Positions 36,336 through 48,954 of a stretch of DNA of 64,000 nucleotides are shown here, piece by piece (positions within the stretch are counted from its first letter, which is position 1; every line of letters starts with the position of its first letter). Source of the stretch: Zhengitettix transpicula (taxonomy: Eukaryota; Arthropoda; Insecta; Orthoptera; Tetrigidae); contig CM073592.1 of assembly GCA_037074705.1 (NCBI GenBank), positions 52,932,129 to 52,996,128 on the forward strand, in the 5' to 3' direction. Both the position numbers and the translations under genes were made by a program. The notes under the pieces are model-generated. The model saw nothing but the letters and a program-made list of their open reading frames with translations, was not told where the DNA came from and searched no databases.

Positions 36336-36703
36336 TCGGTAATTAGCTTACGAGACATCGCAGACCGTCAAAAATTCATATAGGTTTGTAAACTACAAAT
36401 AAGAGAATAATATATTCATATGAAAAATCAACGTATGTTACGAAGAATGAAAAAAAAACAGGAAAAATAGCCAAATAAGTCTTTTATAATTTTTTCATAA
36501 CAAACTTTTGTTATTAATTTTAATTTTGACGCCTATCCGTATCCTAAGCGTCTTTATGTTTCATTTTTAACGTATACATTTTTTTTTCTAAATTATGTTT
36601 TGTTCACTTTCTGCTTTAATATTTATACTAGTTTGAAAACTTAGTTGATTATTTTGTATATATTTGGCTATTATTCTTATTAAAATGCAAAAAACAATGT
36701 CTG

Positions 36704-36920
36704 ATTGAAAATTAATAATAGGAAAGATAGCCAAATACAGACATAAGATTTCATAATATAAATACCACACAACGTTTCTGGCAGCCTTGTTCCTTTCTTC
36801 AGGTGCTCTTATGTTTTTTTTCTGCGTCTGAAGAAAGGAACAAGGCATCGAGTAACGTTGTGTGGCATTTATATTATCACTTCTTTTGTCTGTATTTGAC
36901 TATATTTCTAATTATTAAGA
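36704..36920. repeat. Foldback element with about 95-bp arms
   Basis: The left arm (about 36704-36803) and right arm (36828-36920) are reverse complements over long stretches: ACCACACAACGTT with its inverse AACGTTGTGTGGC, and GCCTTGTTCCTTTCTTCAG with CTGAAGAAAGGAACAAGGC. The loop is about 24 bp and T-rich. Because the arms pair, the frames on opposite strands (36588-36848 minus and 36803-36985 plus) encode similar peptides. No transposase. A diverged relative lies at 2730-2930. Confidence 0.8.
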
Positions 36921-37139
36921 CAAAATATTGTAGTGGGGTGAGAAAGTCTAATATGGAAAAAAAGACAAAGAATTTAATATTTTAGCACTCACGCGTGGAG
37001 AGTTTTTTAATAAGAAATTAATATCAAGTCTGTTTATTTAGCATTTATTCAATAAATAAATATATTTATTTTCCCACTAATCCAGAACGGCAATATCCGA
37101 ATCTTACTGAATATACAAGAAACATAATAGGTATATTTC

Positions 37140-37350
37140 GTCAAAATAACCTGCTGTCAAGATGGCACCGGACTGCCCACGGCCACATCCGTGTATTTCC
37201 TACCGGCTAGTTTACGAATAATGCATCTCACTCCCAGATTTCAAACTACGTCTCCAATTATTGTGCACGAATGATTCTCCTGCCGCCGTTTCCTGACGGA
37301 CCACACGATCTTTTATCATTGATTGGGACACCGCTCACGATTGCAGAAAA
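37140..37350. promoter_or_regulatory. Non-coding island, possible regulatory element
   Basis: Mixed-composition sequence without a long frame, containing TCTCCAATTATTGTGCACG. Inferred only from composition. Confidence 0.15.
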
Positions 37351-38935
37351 TTGGTGGATATGTTAGATACCCTTTGTGCAGCACAAATATTCTTGTCAAC
37401 AACAATTTTGTCTTATATTGGCTTCATTTCTCACACTTATTCATCAACACTTAAGATTACGGGCATAATTTCCAGGATGAGTTCTTGACTTCTCTGTTGT
37501 TCAAAGAACTAGACAACCGTCAAGCAAGCACCTCCAGGTCTCTATTTTTCGTCTTCTAAAATAAGTATTGATAAATATGTTATATAAAAATAATAATTTT
37601 ACACTGTATCCATTTAACACACTAAAATGTGATTGAAAAGTAAAACGAAGATCGTAATTTCTACAGACATTTGTTTGGCTTTGCTATAAAGTTCTGTTCT
37701 GCATGAGCCTAAGGAATGGGTAAAGTCTTACCTATCATATAATCTGTGCCGATGTTATGATTTAGATTGGTAACACGGATAACATTGAACCTTTGCATTA
37801 AGGTCAGGCCAACTACACGCAAACACTTATCGTAGCTTTATCGACACGACTTCAATAACTCAGTCATGATTAAATTGCAAATATGACACTTAAGAAATAT
37901 CTGTATATTAAACTAGAAATCGAAAATTAAAAAAATATTTTGTAGTTAAAAACAATAATGGTGCAAAATAAATTATATTATAAGAGAAACTGAAGTTAAT
38001 TGTAATTTTTTATTCTTTTTACGTATTTTTGTTTAAAATATTTTTGTCTTAATTAATTTAGTTAGACATGTTACAAATAAATTAATTTTGTGAATAAAGA
38101 ATATACGTGAACTGATTGTATGTGTAACCAAAAGAAATGTATGAATTTAAAATTTGTAATAAATATATGTAACTAGTATTTATTCCACTTCATGATACAT
38201 GTTATTACGTTTTTTACATTTGATCTTTCATTTTCCGCTGGAAAAAAGAGCTGTAGTGAAGCAACATTTTTGTTGTATTATTTTGTGTAATATTTTCGCG
38301 TTATGATGAATTTGTCTATCTCTCTGCTTGAGAACTATGCGCATCCCTATTTTCGCCAATCGCATTGTGACATTAGTTTCTGTATTAAACTTTGATCATA
38401 TATAATTACCGAAAAATTATATAAAGGGAGTGTGGTTTGGGGCCATTTATTCGGTATTGCTGTATCATAATTCATAGGTGGTGGCATGAATCTATATAGA
38501 CCTAAAAATATGATACTAACAAATTTTGGTTTACGCTCTTCAATTTTCCTCTGACTTATGTCAAAAATGTTAATGAGATGTGTTTATAGGCAGTGAGGCT
38601 GGCAACCCTTCACTTCAATTCTCTTAGAAATCTAAGGTTCAAAGAATAATAAACTCTATAGCAACCCAGTTTGTAGAAATTTAAGTATGAGAGAGGAACT
38701 ACAAACGAAGTAAAATCGAGTATTATTTCTTTTTATATCAGAATTTATATTAAAAAATTTTACTAGAGTGCTTGAAAATATAATTTTAGCATTTTGTAAG
38801 TAAATTTTAAATTTTAACATAAAAATTATAATTTATTATATAATTGTAGAATAAAACCTTCTTTACTGTACCTTAATATGTATATAATATTTTTCCGTTA
38901 GCTATCCATTATAAATATCCGCAACTAATCACAGA
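37351..38935. other. AT-rich spacer, nothing recognised
   Basis: No frame, repeat family member or motif cluster that I can support. Confidence 0.5.
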
Positions 38936-38939
38936 GTAT

Positions 38940-39230
38940 TAGGGATAGTATATATAGGATCCGGCAATTTTTAACGGCGGGACATTTTCCCGAAAGGTGC
39001 GTTTTATAATTTACTGGGATCGCTCAGATTCATAGTGTCGCTTTAGATGTTTTTATTGTCTAATTTCAACTCCTAACTGGATGGGTAACAACTCTAGGGG
39101 TGGGTGGAAACTGGTGACAAAATTAATGCGATAACTACTGAGATTCGAGTCGAATCCGGAGTTATGTTAGTAGCTCAGAATAATTATGACAATCCGGCAT
39201 AGGTAAGTTAAAATTTAGCTCCTACTGGCA
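38940..39230 (-). repeat. R2 repeat, about one unit, inverted
   Basis: On the minus strand it has the R2 landmarks ATAACTCCGGATTCGACTCG and AATCTCAG, with a TTATCGCATTAATTT segment in place of the usual GCGTTATTTT. The GGATCCGGCAATTTTTAACG left edge is private. Confidence 0.5.
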
Positions 39231-39559
39231 AGGATGGAATGAGTCACTGAAGCATCGAAAGTGACATCATGAGTCTGACCGACGTCTTTTAACTATTTAT
39301 TTGACGTCACTTTAAGCCCAGCTTATCGTGCCATGATTTCAGGTTAACCTTTGTGGCATTTTGCCCTTAATTTACATCTTTTTTATATTTATTTTGAGTA
39401 TATAATTTTAATGCAACGATTTAAAATTATAATTCCCTTTAAAAAGTATAGAATGAAATTTTACGGGCATAATTTTTAATAAATCTTCATGATTATGTTT
39501 GTGTGATTATTAGGAAACTGAGAATGGTTTGGTTTATGGGATTAGGTTTTCACGGAAAC

Positions 39560-40060
39560 AAAATGATTGTCTCTGATTGTCCTTTTGAGGTATTTGAGAC
39601 CATATTAGCGTCTTATTTCAAACCACTGATCTATCGTCTTTGAGTTCAGTGTGTGGGACGCTCGTATTTCCCCAGACTCTTGGCTGATATCCGACAATCA
39701 AATTGAACTGGCTTTTCGTCCCCGGGGAATCCAGTTTGCGTAAATGATCTTTAATTCATCCATTAGTCAAACCTGTGGCAATTATTGAAGACACGCAGCG
39801 CCAGTCTGGACATTGTTAAACCAATATTAGCAGCCGTTTACCCTGCAGCACTGTCAACTGTGCGCGCGGTAATATTCTGCTGGCCAGACTGCAAATGTTG
39901 ACCCTGGGCCATTACTCCACCGCTAATAATTGGGACTATTCTCGGCCACCTCGTTCATTACTCTGGGGTGCTAATTCTGTGCTTAAATGTCGTTCCGTGT
40001 TTACTGCTCCAATAAATGTCCATTGCGAAAAACTGATGGCGATTCGATCCAAGTAAGAAG
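39560..40060. promoter_or_regulatory. Candidate developmental enhancer
   Basis: About 500 bp of GC-richer, non-repetitive DNA carries no frame of note. It has many recognisable cores: a perfect forkhead site TGTTTAC (39998-40004), TTAATTCATCCATTAG, CTAATAATTGG, TGTCAACTG, and CCAGTCTGGAC or CCAGACTG (SMAD-type GTCTG/CAGAC). The cluster lies just left of the mariner insertion. Typical of conserved insect non-coding elements, but conservation is not shown here. Confidence 0.3.
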
Positions 40061-40191
40061 TGTTGATCATTTGGATGGGAATTCACTCATACTGCAAATA
40101 CGTAATAAATTTCATTTTTTTAAAATATGATTCGTTTGTTGATGGTTTTTCGTGAATATATTCAAATATGAAAGTCAAAAAATGTAGTATA

Positions 40192-40220
40192 CCACTGTGA
40201 ACAAAAAGTAAGGTGAATTT
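40192..40220 (+). repeat. mariner left terminal inverted repeat
   Basis: 29 bp, pairs with 41458-41486; 26 of 29 positions agree. Confidence 0.95.
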
Positions 40221-40244
40221 ATTTCTAAAATATAAATTCTTTAT

Positions 40245-41337
40245 TTATTCTTCCAAATCAATTTCATCCCCTTCAAAGTAATCCATGTCTGATACAACGC
40301 ACTTTTTCCAACGCTTTTTCCAGTCCTCAAAACAGTAGGAATAGTCTTTTTCGGGTATAGCCTTCAAGACCTTTTTCGATTCGGTTTTTATCTCCTCAAT
40401 CGTGTCAAAACGGCGTCCCCGCATTGGCCTTTTGAGTTTCTTGAATAGCCAGAAGTCGCACGGAGCCAAATCAGGCGAATACGGTGGTTGCGGAACGATA
40501 TGAGTCGAGTTTTTGGCAAAAATGTCCCGAAGAACCAATGCAGTATGACATGGTGCATTATCGTGATGAATGAACCAAGAGTTGTTCGCCCATAATTCCG
40601 GCCGTTCAGACGAATAGCTTCACGCAAACGACGCATAACGCTCAAATAATATTATTTGTTGAGTTTGGCCCGGCGGAAGGAATTCATAGTGCACCACACC
40701 ATGATAATCAAAGAAAACTTTTCAACATGACCTTGATTTTCGATCGACTTTGCCGTGATCTTTACGGTCTTGCTTCACCTTTTGCACGATATTCGCTGGA
40801 TTGGTCGGTGGTTTTAGGGTCGTATGCGTAAATCAAAGTCTCGTCTCCAGTAGTGATGCATTTGACGTGGTCCTGATAGTCAGACAGCAAAGTTTCACAC
40901 ACATCAACGCGACGCTTTTTTTCCAAAATATTGAGCGATTTTGGCACCAATCGAGACTTGACGCGTTTGAGAAACGAAACATTCTTCAAAATGGTTTGGA
41001 CTGAGCCAAATGATATTACAACACCATCAGCGAGATCTCTAATTGTCCATCGACGATTTTAAAGCACCAAATCTTTGATTTTCTGCACGTGGCCCTCGTC
41101 GGTAGACGTTGATGTTCGTCCAGAGCGCGGTTCGTCTTCAACGCGTTCTCGGCCCTCTTTGAACTCGTTGTACCACTTATAAACGTTTTTTTGTGCCATA
41201 GCTTGATCACCAAAGGCCTTCCGCAACATTTTCAACGTTTCCGCAGAAGAATATTCGTTCCGCAAACAAAATTTGATGCAAGTTCTTTGATCAACAAAAA
41301 CAACATTGCAAAAATCGAAATATTCATTTTTGGTTGT
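40245..41337 (-). pseudogene. mariner transposase (DD34D), degenerate
   Basis: The N-terminal helix-turn-helix part (VDQRTCIKFCLRNEYSS, KWYNEFKEGRERVEDEPRSG) is followed by the catalytic domain. The three aspartates are all present: TGDETLIYAYD, HHDNAPCHT, and YSPDLAPCDFWLF, with 34 residues between the second and third. The protein ends EGDEIDLEE at 40245. Damage seen: no in-frame start upstream of the HTH, stop codons at 41059-41061 and 40762-40764, a one-base insertion near 40715, at least one further frame change before 40645, and a one-base loss near 40598. The usual TGDETW tryptophan is leucine. An old, dead copy. Confidence 0.95.
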
Positions 41338-41457
41338 TTACAAAAACACGTGTAACTCGGAGATAATTAAACCTTTTAACAAACAGACGCTTGGAAAATA
41401 TTATAGACAGTCCTACCAACGTACGAAAAAAATTACCTGCCGGGAGTTTTAAATGAC

Positions 41458-41486
41458 AATTTCTCCTTACTTTTTGATCACAGTGG
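41458..41486 (-). repeat. mariner right terminal inverted repeat
   Basis: Partner of 40192-40220. The next two bases are the TA target duplication. Confidence 0.95.
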
Positions 41487-41832
41487 TATATGCAAACAAG
41501 TAAACGTTCTTCAGCAGAATTGCACCATCATGAAAATATTGGGTTAAATTTATTTAAAATACGTGGATGATCATAGCATTCTGTTATCATCAGAGATATT
41601 TAAATTTACATAATTTAAATAATGAAATTCTTCATTTTTATTCAGTAATTATTAAAATCTTAAGACTTATTGAAATCTAATGGTAGGTACATTTAACTCA
41701 AAGTGCTTACACCTGCAAATTGGTCATTAATTTACCTCTTACAATCCAGTTAAAATGTACATTTATCAAAAATTCTTCACTGTGAATAGTAATAAGAAAC
41801 ACTTTTAGTGATTCCAAATTCGTAATTTAATC

Positions 41833-41870
41833 AAGTAGCAACGTTTCGATGTCCTGTTCCGTCATAATAT
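41833..41870 (-). repeat. GAAACGT stem-loop motif, diverged copy
   Basis: On the minus strand ATGACGGAACAGGACATCGA continues into AACGTTGC. It has the same order of elements as the motif at 24740 (GATGAC, loop, GTCATC, GAAACGT), with mismatches in the stem. Confidence 0.35.
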
Positions 41871-43500
41871 TCTGGATATTTTCTGACGAAAGCGGCGAAT
41901 CCATCTTAGCAATCTGGTTATATGTAAGAAATTGGATTTCACGACACAATTGACATGAAAAACCAGAAGATGATGACAGAGTAAAAGCGAAACATTCTAA
42001 CACAAAGGAAATTATCTAATTAGAAACAAGGATATTTAATAATCTACTTTTTTGTCTCCGTTATAAATTTTATCGGCCATTTTTATTTTACTCATCCTGA
42101 CGTCACAATTAGCCCGTTTAATCCTTGACTCAGGTTTCTTTAAATTTTTCATTCATTGAATTTTGTGTCCACTTATAAATACTGCTTAAAATACGTTCCA
42201 GTCTCATTGTTGCATAAACGTTTATTATATTCATGAATAGTAAAATTAGTGTTTCTTTTTTCTCTAATTATAATGAGTTAAATATCCAATTTACTACTAG
42301 AAACCCTGGATTACGACATTTTTATGAGAGATTTTCTGCTTGAAGGTGTGGTCTTACTGATTCCCAAACCTAAACCAATTTTCGAACTCAGGTAGATAAT
42401 TCGTTTCACATTTTATGATTTTCCCCAAAAATTCACGTCGTTGAATAAAAACCATAGCAATTTTTATTTTTTCCGTCAAAGATTCACGGAATCAAGCAAC
42501 TCCATTAATTTTTTGCATACATTTATTATATACTCAACGTTTACTTTATAATTATATGGAAGTATAAATAAACGTATATCCGTCTCAGTACTAAATTTTG
42601 TTTTGTCAATCGACAAGTAATTAATAAATGTCTATAACCACAAACATTAACGTATTATTTGCGTTCGTCAACATTTTTACCACTTCATCCGTGACAGATT
42701 TCTATTGGATAATGAATATATAATCATATCTTCATTGGAACATTTCCAATTAGATTATGACGATCCCAATGCATCAGTCTAAATATCAGGACAATACTAA
42801 TTGTTTTCGAGTTTTGCTTCCCTCGTTCCAGCTGAGGCTACAGATGAGCAAAGTAGATTACTCTGTCAGGTTTGATACTCTTCACCGCAATACAATTCTG
42901 AATCTCCATAATGAGCAGTGATATATATCTGACACATAACGAATGACGCACAAGTTTATCTAATACTAATTAGAGTTAAAATATATTCGATATTGCAGGT
43001 TCGAGGTGTACCACCTACCACGGACCTATGTTTGATAGATAATTCACGTGTAACACAATTAAATTGCCTAATCTGAGATGAAAGTTATCCTTGGAATGTA
43101 ATTATAAAATTCGTCAACCAAAATGTTGCATTAAATATTATTGAATCATCTATTTGGATATCAGAAAATTAGATATCATAACAAATATGAGAATTTAATT
43201 TTATCTTGCATATTTCTCGTTTAAGAAACGTAGTGGCAGTCTTCGAATTCACATACTTAGACAAATTTACCTGCCTTATTAAAAACATAAATTATTTAAT
43301 TCATTGTGATATTAAGTTCATTTAATTTTATTCATTATTTTCATTCAAGATATTCGAATTAATGTCACTCAAATATTAAACTAAAAATATTGCTTTAGTT
43401 AGTTAGCAAATGTAAATACTTGCATAGGTGAATACTAATAACTTACCTATGGTAACATATTTTATTTTGGGGTAAACCATATAAATTATTTCAGTTAGTA
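41871..43500. other. AT-rich spacer, nothing recognised
   Basis: No frame or repeat family member supported. Confidence 0.5.
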
Positions 43501-44028
43501 GATGATTCGACGTAAATTGTGGGATACAATTTTGTGATCGTTTCGCCGTACCTGGAAACTTTTATCTAGAACTACTTTTGTCTAAAGGGAAGCCATGGGG
43601 TTCGTTATGGCTCCAAAAAATCTATAGTTGCGATCGTATTCAGCAAATTGACTGAATGAAACAGTAATTTTCGGTTTTCAGAAAAATGAAAGTGATTTCA
43701 ACACGCTGTCGCTTACACTCGTAGAAAAGCGAAGTCGAAATACTTAAATTGTATAACGTAGAACAGAGTATTTCAATGGTAATCCAGTAATCTACAAATA
43801 GATTAGTGAGTAAAGCAGTATTTGAAGAGAAAGCCTCTGTAGCGCGTGTCAATGACGGCGCCCTACCAATGGGATAATGAATTTCGGCGTCAATGTCAAT
43901 TTTTACGCAACCAATTTCCATGTACATTCATTGCCAGGTACTATGCGTATCATAAAACAATTTTTCAACAATCTAAAAATTTATAATCGGCTGCTTGACC
44001 ATCGTACAGGGTACAACGTTGGCAGATA

Positions 44029-44150
44029 TCATTCGCTTACCATCGTTTTCACACGACCACGGCCCAGAATTCACTCCACGTATCGTAATCACGTGCGACT
44101 TAAATGTAAATGTCTTCCAAGACTTCTCATTACTTAACTTCATGCTCAGG
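44029..44150 (-). CDS. Candidate internal exon, weak
   Basis: On the minus strand an open frame containing HVITIRGVNSGPWSCENDG ends at GATGGTAAGC, which has the form of a strong 5' splice site. A possible acceptor lies in TTTCCCTGAG just upstream. The peptide is less AT-biased than the chance frames nearby but matches no family I recognise. Overlapping plus-strand frames exist. Low confidence. Confidence 0.15.
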
Positions 44151-45239
44151 GAAATCAAGGAATCTTATATCGAAACTCCATCTCTCTTTAATTGATTTTT
44201 CCATTTCCAAAAATTAATATGTGTCACGCGTGATATGTTTCCCAATTTCCATAAAACAGGGATATCACGAATAAAACTTTAATTTCCTTCTTTAATTTCC
44301 TTCTCTTACTTAATTGTTTATTTTATATCTACTTTCTAGAAGAAAATGTCATTGACGCAAAACCTTCGCGCCTTACAAAATGCGTCATATAGACGCTTAT
44401 ATTTCTTTTTTTGGCAAAGAAGACCAGTAAAGTGCAATAATTACAGTCACGCAGATCTGCGATATTCATAGCAGACTTCATAAAATGAATGTCTTTCATT
44501 TGAATGAGAAGATCCTCGAAAATTCTCATTTATACGAGAGAGTTCCATTACTTGAACTAAAATCCCTGAAGTGAACCCCATGTAAAGTCTAACAAGTATT
44601 AGAACGCAGTTCTTATTAATTAATTAGGAAACATTATTTTTGAGCAAATAAGTGATAAAGTTATCAGTTACGTGTATGTACACATAAACATAAATTTTGA
44701 TTTAAGAAATATGATTGTTTTGAGACTATTTTTTTTTCAATGTAAAACTAATTTTACCTCTGCTTCAAAGTTTGTAGTCAAAAATTGGAAAAACGTCGTC
44801 GGTTTGTAAATATTATTTATGACGATTGACGATGTTTTAAATTTTGATACGGATATGCCCATTTCGTCTTCAGAAATGCAACAACGAAGAAGTAATAAGA
44901 GCTACAGCCTGTGTTTTCGAACAGTCCTACTTCTTTAGTCCACTTAGAAATCTCCATGACTTGTCATTCGTGTCTGTATGCAGTTTCAATTTCACAAATT
45001 TAGAATGACATAAATAAAATATATTTATGAACGCTAAAATAACTTGAGGTTAGATTGTAAACAAAATACATATCGGTGTTGAATAAACAGTATTTGTTTT
45101 CCTTCGGGGCACATAATTCAGAATTTACTTATGTTCTTCTGTCATTTTTGTATGGCCGATTCAAGTAATACTAAAATCGTTTGTTCTCATATATTTCTGA
45201 TTGTGTTATTTTGCGGACTAATACTGAGTTCATTACTGA

Positions 45240-45560
45240 CGGTTATCAGCGGAAGGCAAAATTCGAGAAGAACGGACAAGCATCTCGCAGGAACTTAGCA
45301 CTTGTGAAGTACCGTGGGAGGAAAAGGAGAAGGAGGAGGGAATCCACGAGTTTATTGTGATGGATGAAACTTTTGCCGGGCGGGGCGAGTTCCCCAGGGA
45401 GTACACTTCCCTATCTCACGCCTGGATGACTGTGAACACGGGAAACGGCTTAAACTACTGCTCCAACTCCTGCTGCACCACGGGGGCAGGCCACCGGCTG
45501 CTTTATCTCGTGTCCTACGCCCTTCATTGCCCACGGACTTTTCTTACTTTCCCCCCAAAA
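45240..45560. other. GC-rich island with overlapping frames
   Basis: A plus frame of 109 codons (45357-45686, with EFPREYTSLSHAWMTV) and a minus frame of 60 codons (45352-45534) overlap. The plus frame reads out into AT-rich DNA. I cannot assign a family. It could be a decayed exon, a repeat fragment or regulatory DNA. Confidence 0.2.
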
Positions 45561-46258
45561 ATTGTGCTCTTTCAACGTTCCGATTCTGTATTACTCCTGC
45601 GCTTAACTTTTTCTCTTTCAGTAAACGTTCAGTTGGTAAATTCCTGGAAGTACTATGTGTTGAGATATAAATTGTTTTGGTCATAGATTTCATTCCCTGA
45701 TGTACTATAGTGATCCATAACGTTTTATACGCCTTCTGAAGGAACTTACAAACTTCTAGGAACAATAAAGCTGGATGAACATGTAATGTTTAAAAATTTC
45801 CGCTGCCACCATATAATAATCGAATTTTTCCTGGTCTCGCTAACATGAGATAATTAGGAAGAAATTCAAACTTGGGTCCGTAGTGCGCGCTAAGTCGCAC
45901 TCTATAATAGCTTAAAGGCTTAGAGAAATAACATGAGGCTTTAGTCTATTAGAACAAGAAAGAAGTTTTATTAATCTTAGTCTACAGCCTAGAGCAAAAG
46001 ATAATAATATGAAAACAGAATACAGAGTGGCATATACACCACGTTGAAGTAAGATACAGACTTTCCTATATCAGAGAAGTCATACAAATGTTCACCAATA
46101 ACATTCAAGATATCTCCAGCCCTGAGTAGGAGTGGATACCTTCTACACAGAGCCTCATTGTATAGACGTACCCCTTACTCAGCAGGACACATGGGGTCTT
46201 ATTTATCTCTATTGCTGAGTTGGAAATTCTTGAATGCTTACAAATATATTTTGTTTAT

Positions 46259-46345
46259 TGATGCTTACTCAGAGAACGTGAGTAACCACAAAGACACTTT
46301 TTTTCTGATGCTTACTCAGAAGTTCCTTAGTGCCCACAAAGGCAG
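46259..46345 (+). repeat. Two-copy direct repeat, about 46-bp unit
   Basis: GATGCTTACTCAGA followed by a CACAAAG block occurs twice in tandem (starts near 46260 and 46308), with moderate divergence. A third GCTTAC lies just upstream. Confidence 0.5.
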
Positions 46346-46373
46346 ACCTAATATATATGTAATATATATTACA

Positions 46374-46477
46374 AACAGTTCTCGGTTTTCACACGGATAT
46401 AATATATTAAGACGCGACGTTTCGACGACTAAAAGCACTGTCGTCATTTTCTAGGCGTGTAAAAACCGAGAACTGTT
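46374..46477. repeat. Foldback element enclosing the GAAACGTCG stem-loop
   Basis: The arms AACAGTTCTCGGTTTTCACA (plus CG; 46374-46395) and 46456-46477 are reverse complements at 21 of 22 positions. Inside, on the minus strand, lies GACGACAG, a loop, then CGTCGAAACGTCGCGTC, the motif also seen at 24740 and 56695. The whole 104 bp can fold as a nested hairpin. Likely a small non-autonomous mobile element. Confidence 0.7.
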
Positions 46478-46479
46478 CA

Positions 46480-48950
46480 TCCAACAATTACACCGGGAAA
46501 ATCTTCAATCTGTGAAGAATAAAGCTGCTTCGTTTCGAGTTATTTTAACCAATAATTAAATTCTCTTCCGCTACATTAATACAAATTTACGATGTATGAT
46601 TCGTTCAACGATTCGACAAGTAAATTGCAGTACACCTTCAGAGATAGAGGCGGGAGGAATCAGAATTATGCAGCATGTATATACTAGAAAGAAAATATTA
46701 CTTCAGATAGAAATTTAGTGCTATTATTAAGCATAAAATACTCAGCTAAAGACTTCTGTTCAAGCACTGCAGCCATTAAGGGAATCAGAGACTTCAATAC
46801 GTTATCGTAATTATCAGATTTAATCCCATCCGTAATGAACTTTTATCTTGATATATTGACTATAATTTTAATATTATTATTTAATTAAATTGTAAATTTA
46901 TAAAGTCACCATTAACGATAATTGTTGACGCGACTATAATATAAAATAATAGCTAGACGTATTTGAGATCTGTATATTCACTGACTCAATGCAGACAAAT
47001 GTAAAAAATTGTTGGTCATTCTAGAATAGAAAACTTGAGTTGTTAGTAAATTTGATTTTGTATCGACATAAAAACTATGAATTCTTGTTAATAACTACAA
47101 ATAAGATGAGCCCTGAATATTGGCTTATAATTTATTGTAATAAAATTTGTAATTCAAACTGTTTACTCTTAGTTAAGTACCCGTAAATACTTAAATAAAG
47201 CAGTGACAGACAGTATAGACCTAAAATTGAGAAAAAAATTTAAGTTTCAAAATCATTTCAAAGTACGACCCCAGTAAATAAACTTTTTTCCTCCTCGTGT
47301 ATAATAAAGGCATATTTTGTGCGATATATAAGCGTAACTGCTGAACCGATGCAACCATATTAATAAAATTATCAATAAAAGTGGGCAAAATGGTCCATGA
47401 ATAATTGTTACGTTGTAATTTCATTAAACTTTTCGATCTAATTGCCGAAGATTCATCCTTCAGATTGAAGATGAGAAACATGTGTTCATAATGAAAACGA
47501 TATATTTATTTGACAAAACAGAATGAGATTTATTAACATTTTTTGTTTTCAGTAAAACACTCTGAGAGACGAATTAGGATTTAATATATGTTAACTAATG
47601 TACTTTTGACCCATTTTTTTCATAAAGTCAAAATAATAATGGGCACGGGAATCAACATGAATATTTTTATTTACATGTTTAGATAATAATAAAGCCATAA
47701 AATGAAATTTCTGTATTCGTTAGTATTCATAGTGCAGGTTGTATTTGTTTTATGATTAACTTTCAGTGCCATCTGTTACACATACAGATTATTGGTGTAA
47801 TTGGTACCGTAATAATGGCAATTGTGTGTATACGAGATGCAAATAATGCACACCAGCGTAACTATTTTTGCCCGTATTTATAATTAATTGTTCACTGGGC
47901 CCGGAAAGTCACAAACCTCTTTCGCGATAGTTATGAATTAAACGCAATAAATTAAATAAATGCAATCAACGTACCTATATATATATACTGTATAAAAATT
48001 ATTTTAAATAAATGTATTTATTTTTTATGGATTTGATAGATCCTAAGATTTAATTTTTTCTCATTTCTATTTTGCGATTTTATTTTTAAAACTTTCGTAA
48101 GTAACGGATATTTCAATTCCAACCGTAGTATATTTGGAAGTTTTAAAATGATGTAATATATTTTCAATGCTGGAATTAGAATATTGAAACCTCGTTACTC
48201 AGTTAAGAAAAAATCAATTCATAAATTACACACTTTTATAGTTCGAGGCTAAAATTCTAGATTATGTTAAATAAGAGTAAGACTGGTAAGTGAATATTCG
48301 ACCTGGTAAACTGTGCGAAAAGTGCATATCTCGTTTGACACCTGGTAATGCGAGAATATTTTTTCCTATGTAGCCAAAGATTAACCAATAATCTCTCCAC
48401 ACTCAAGATGTATTGCTTGTTGCATTCAGGAAGGGGTGTTAAAATTTTTAATGTGAAGTACGTAAAGTAAAAAATTCATTTATGTTTAAATTTTAATGAA
48501 AGGTTATATTTTTAGTGTTTTTGTTTTTTTCAGTAACAGGGAAAATCGACGAGCTAGACCAGCTCAGAAATGTACGATTAATGCGCTAATTCGATTGAGA
48601 CCCTTAGTTCAGCAAATAATTCTATAAAGCATAAAATTTAAAACATGAAAATTATTATCATTGAATTGAGGATATAATGATTAAATTAAAATTATAATCA
48701 ACAATTTAAGAATGGGCTATATTCGTTGATAAACATCCATATTTTGCAGGAAGTTAAATGTGTAAGTTTTCAGTATATATTCCACGGAACTGTTAACGAG
48801 CTACAAAAGAAATGAAATAGCATATTTAATATTTTTCCTTTGAGGAATTGCAGCAAATTCGCGAGTGGAATTAATTCCTTCCAATCATTTTTATCAAAGA
48901 GAGTCGTGAACTTTGGTCGTAAGACTTTTATTGACCAATTATGTTGAAGG
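46480..48950. other. AT-rich spacer, nothing recognised
   Basis: An 86-codon minus frame (47221-47481) is unrecognised. Nothing else supported. Confidence 0.45.
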
Positions 48951-48954
48951 TAGA

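Larger units (their letters stand above)
40192..41486 (-). mobile_element. mariner (Tc1/mariner family) transposon, complete ends, inactive
   Basis: The element is 1295 bp. It starts CCACTGTGAACAAAAAGTAA on the left and its right end, read inward on the minus strand, is CCACTGTGATCAAAAAGTAA. The 29-bp terminal inverted repeats (40192-40220 and 41458-41486) differ at three positions. A TA dinucleotide flanks each side (40190-40191 and 41487-41488), the expected mariner target duplication. Length and ends fit a full-length mariner. The internal gene is broken, so the copy cannot move itself but still has ends a related transposase might recognise. Confidence 0.97.

Noticed and set aside
36588..36985. 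Two similar peptides on opposite strands
   Set aside because: Produced by the paired arms of the foldback element, not by duplicated genes.
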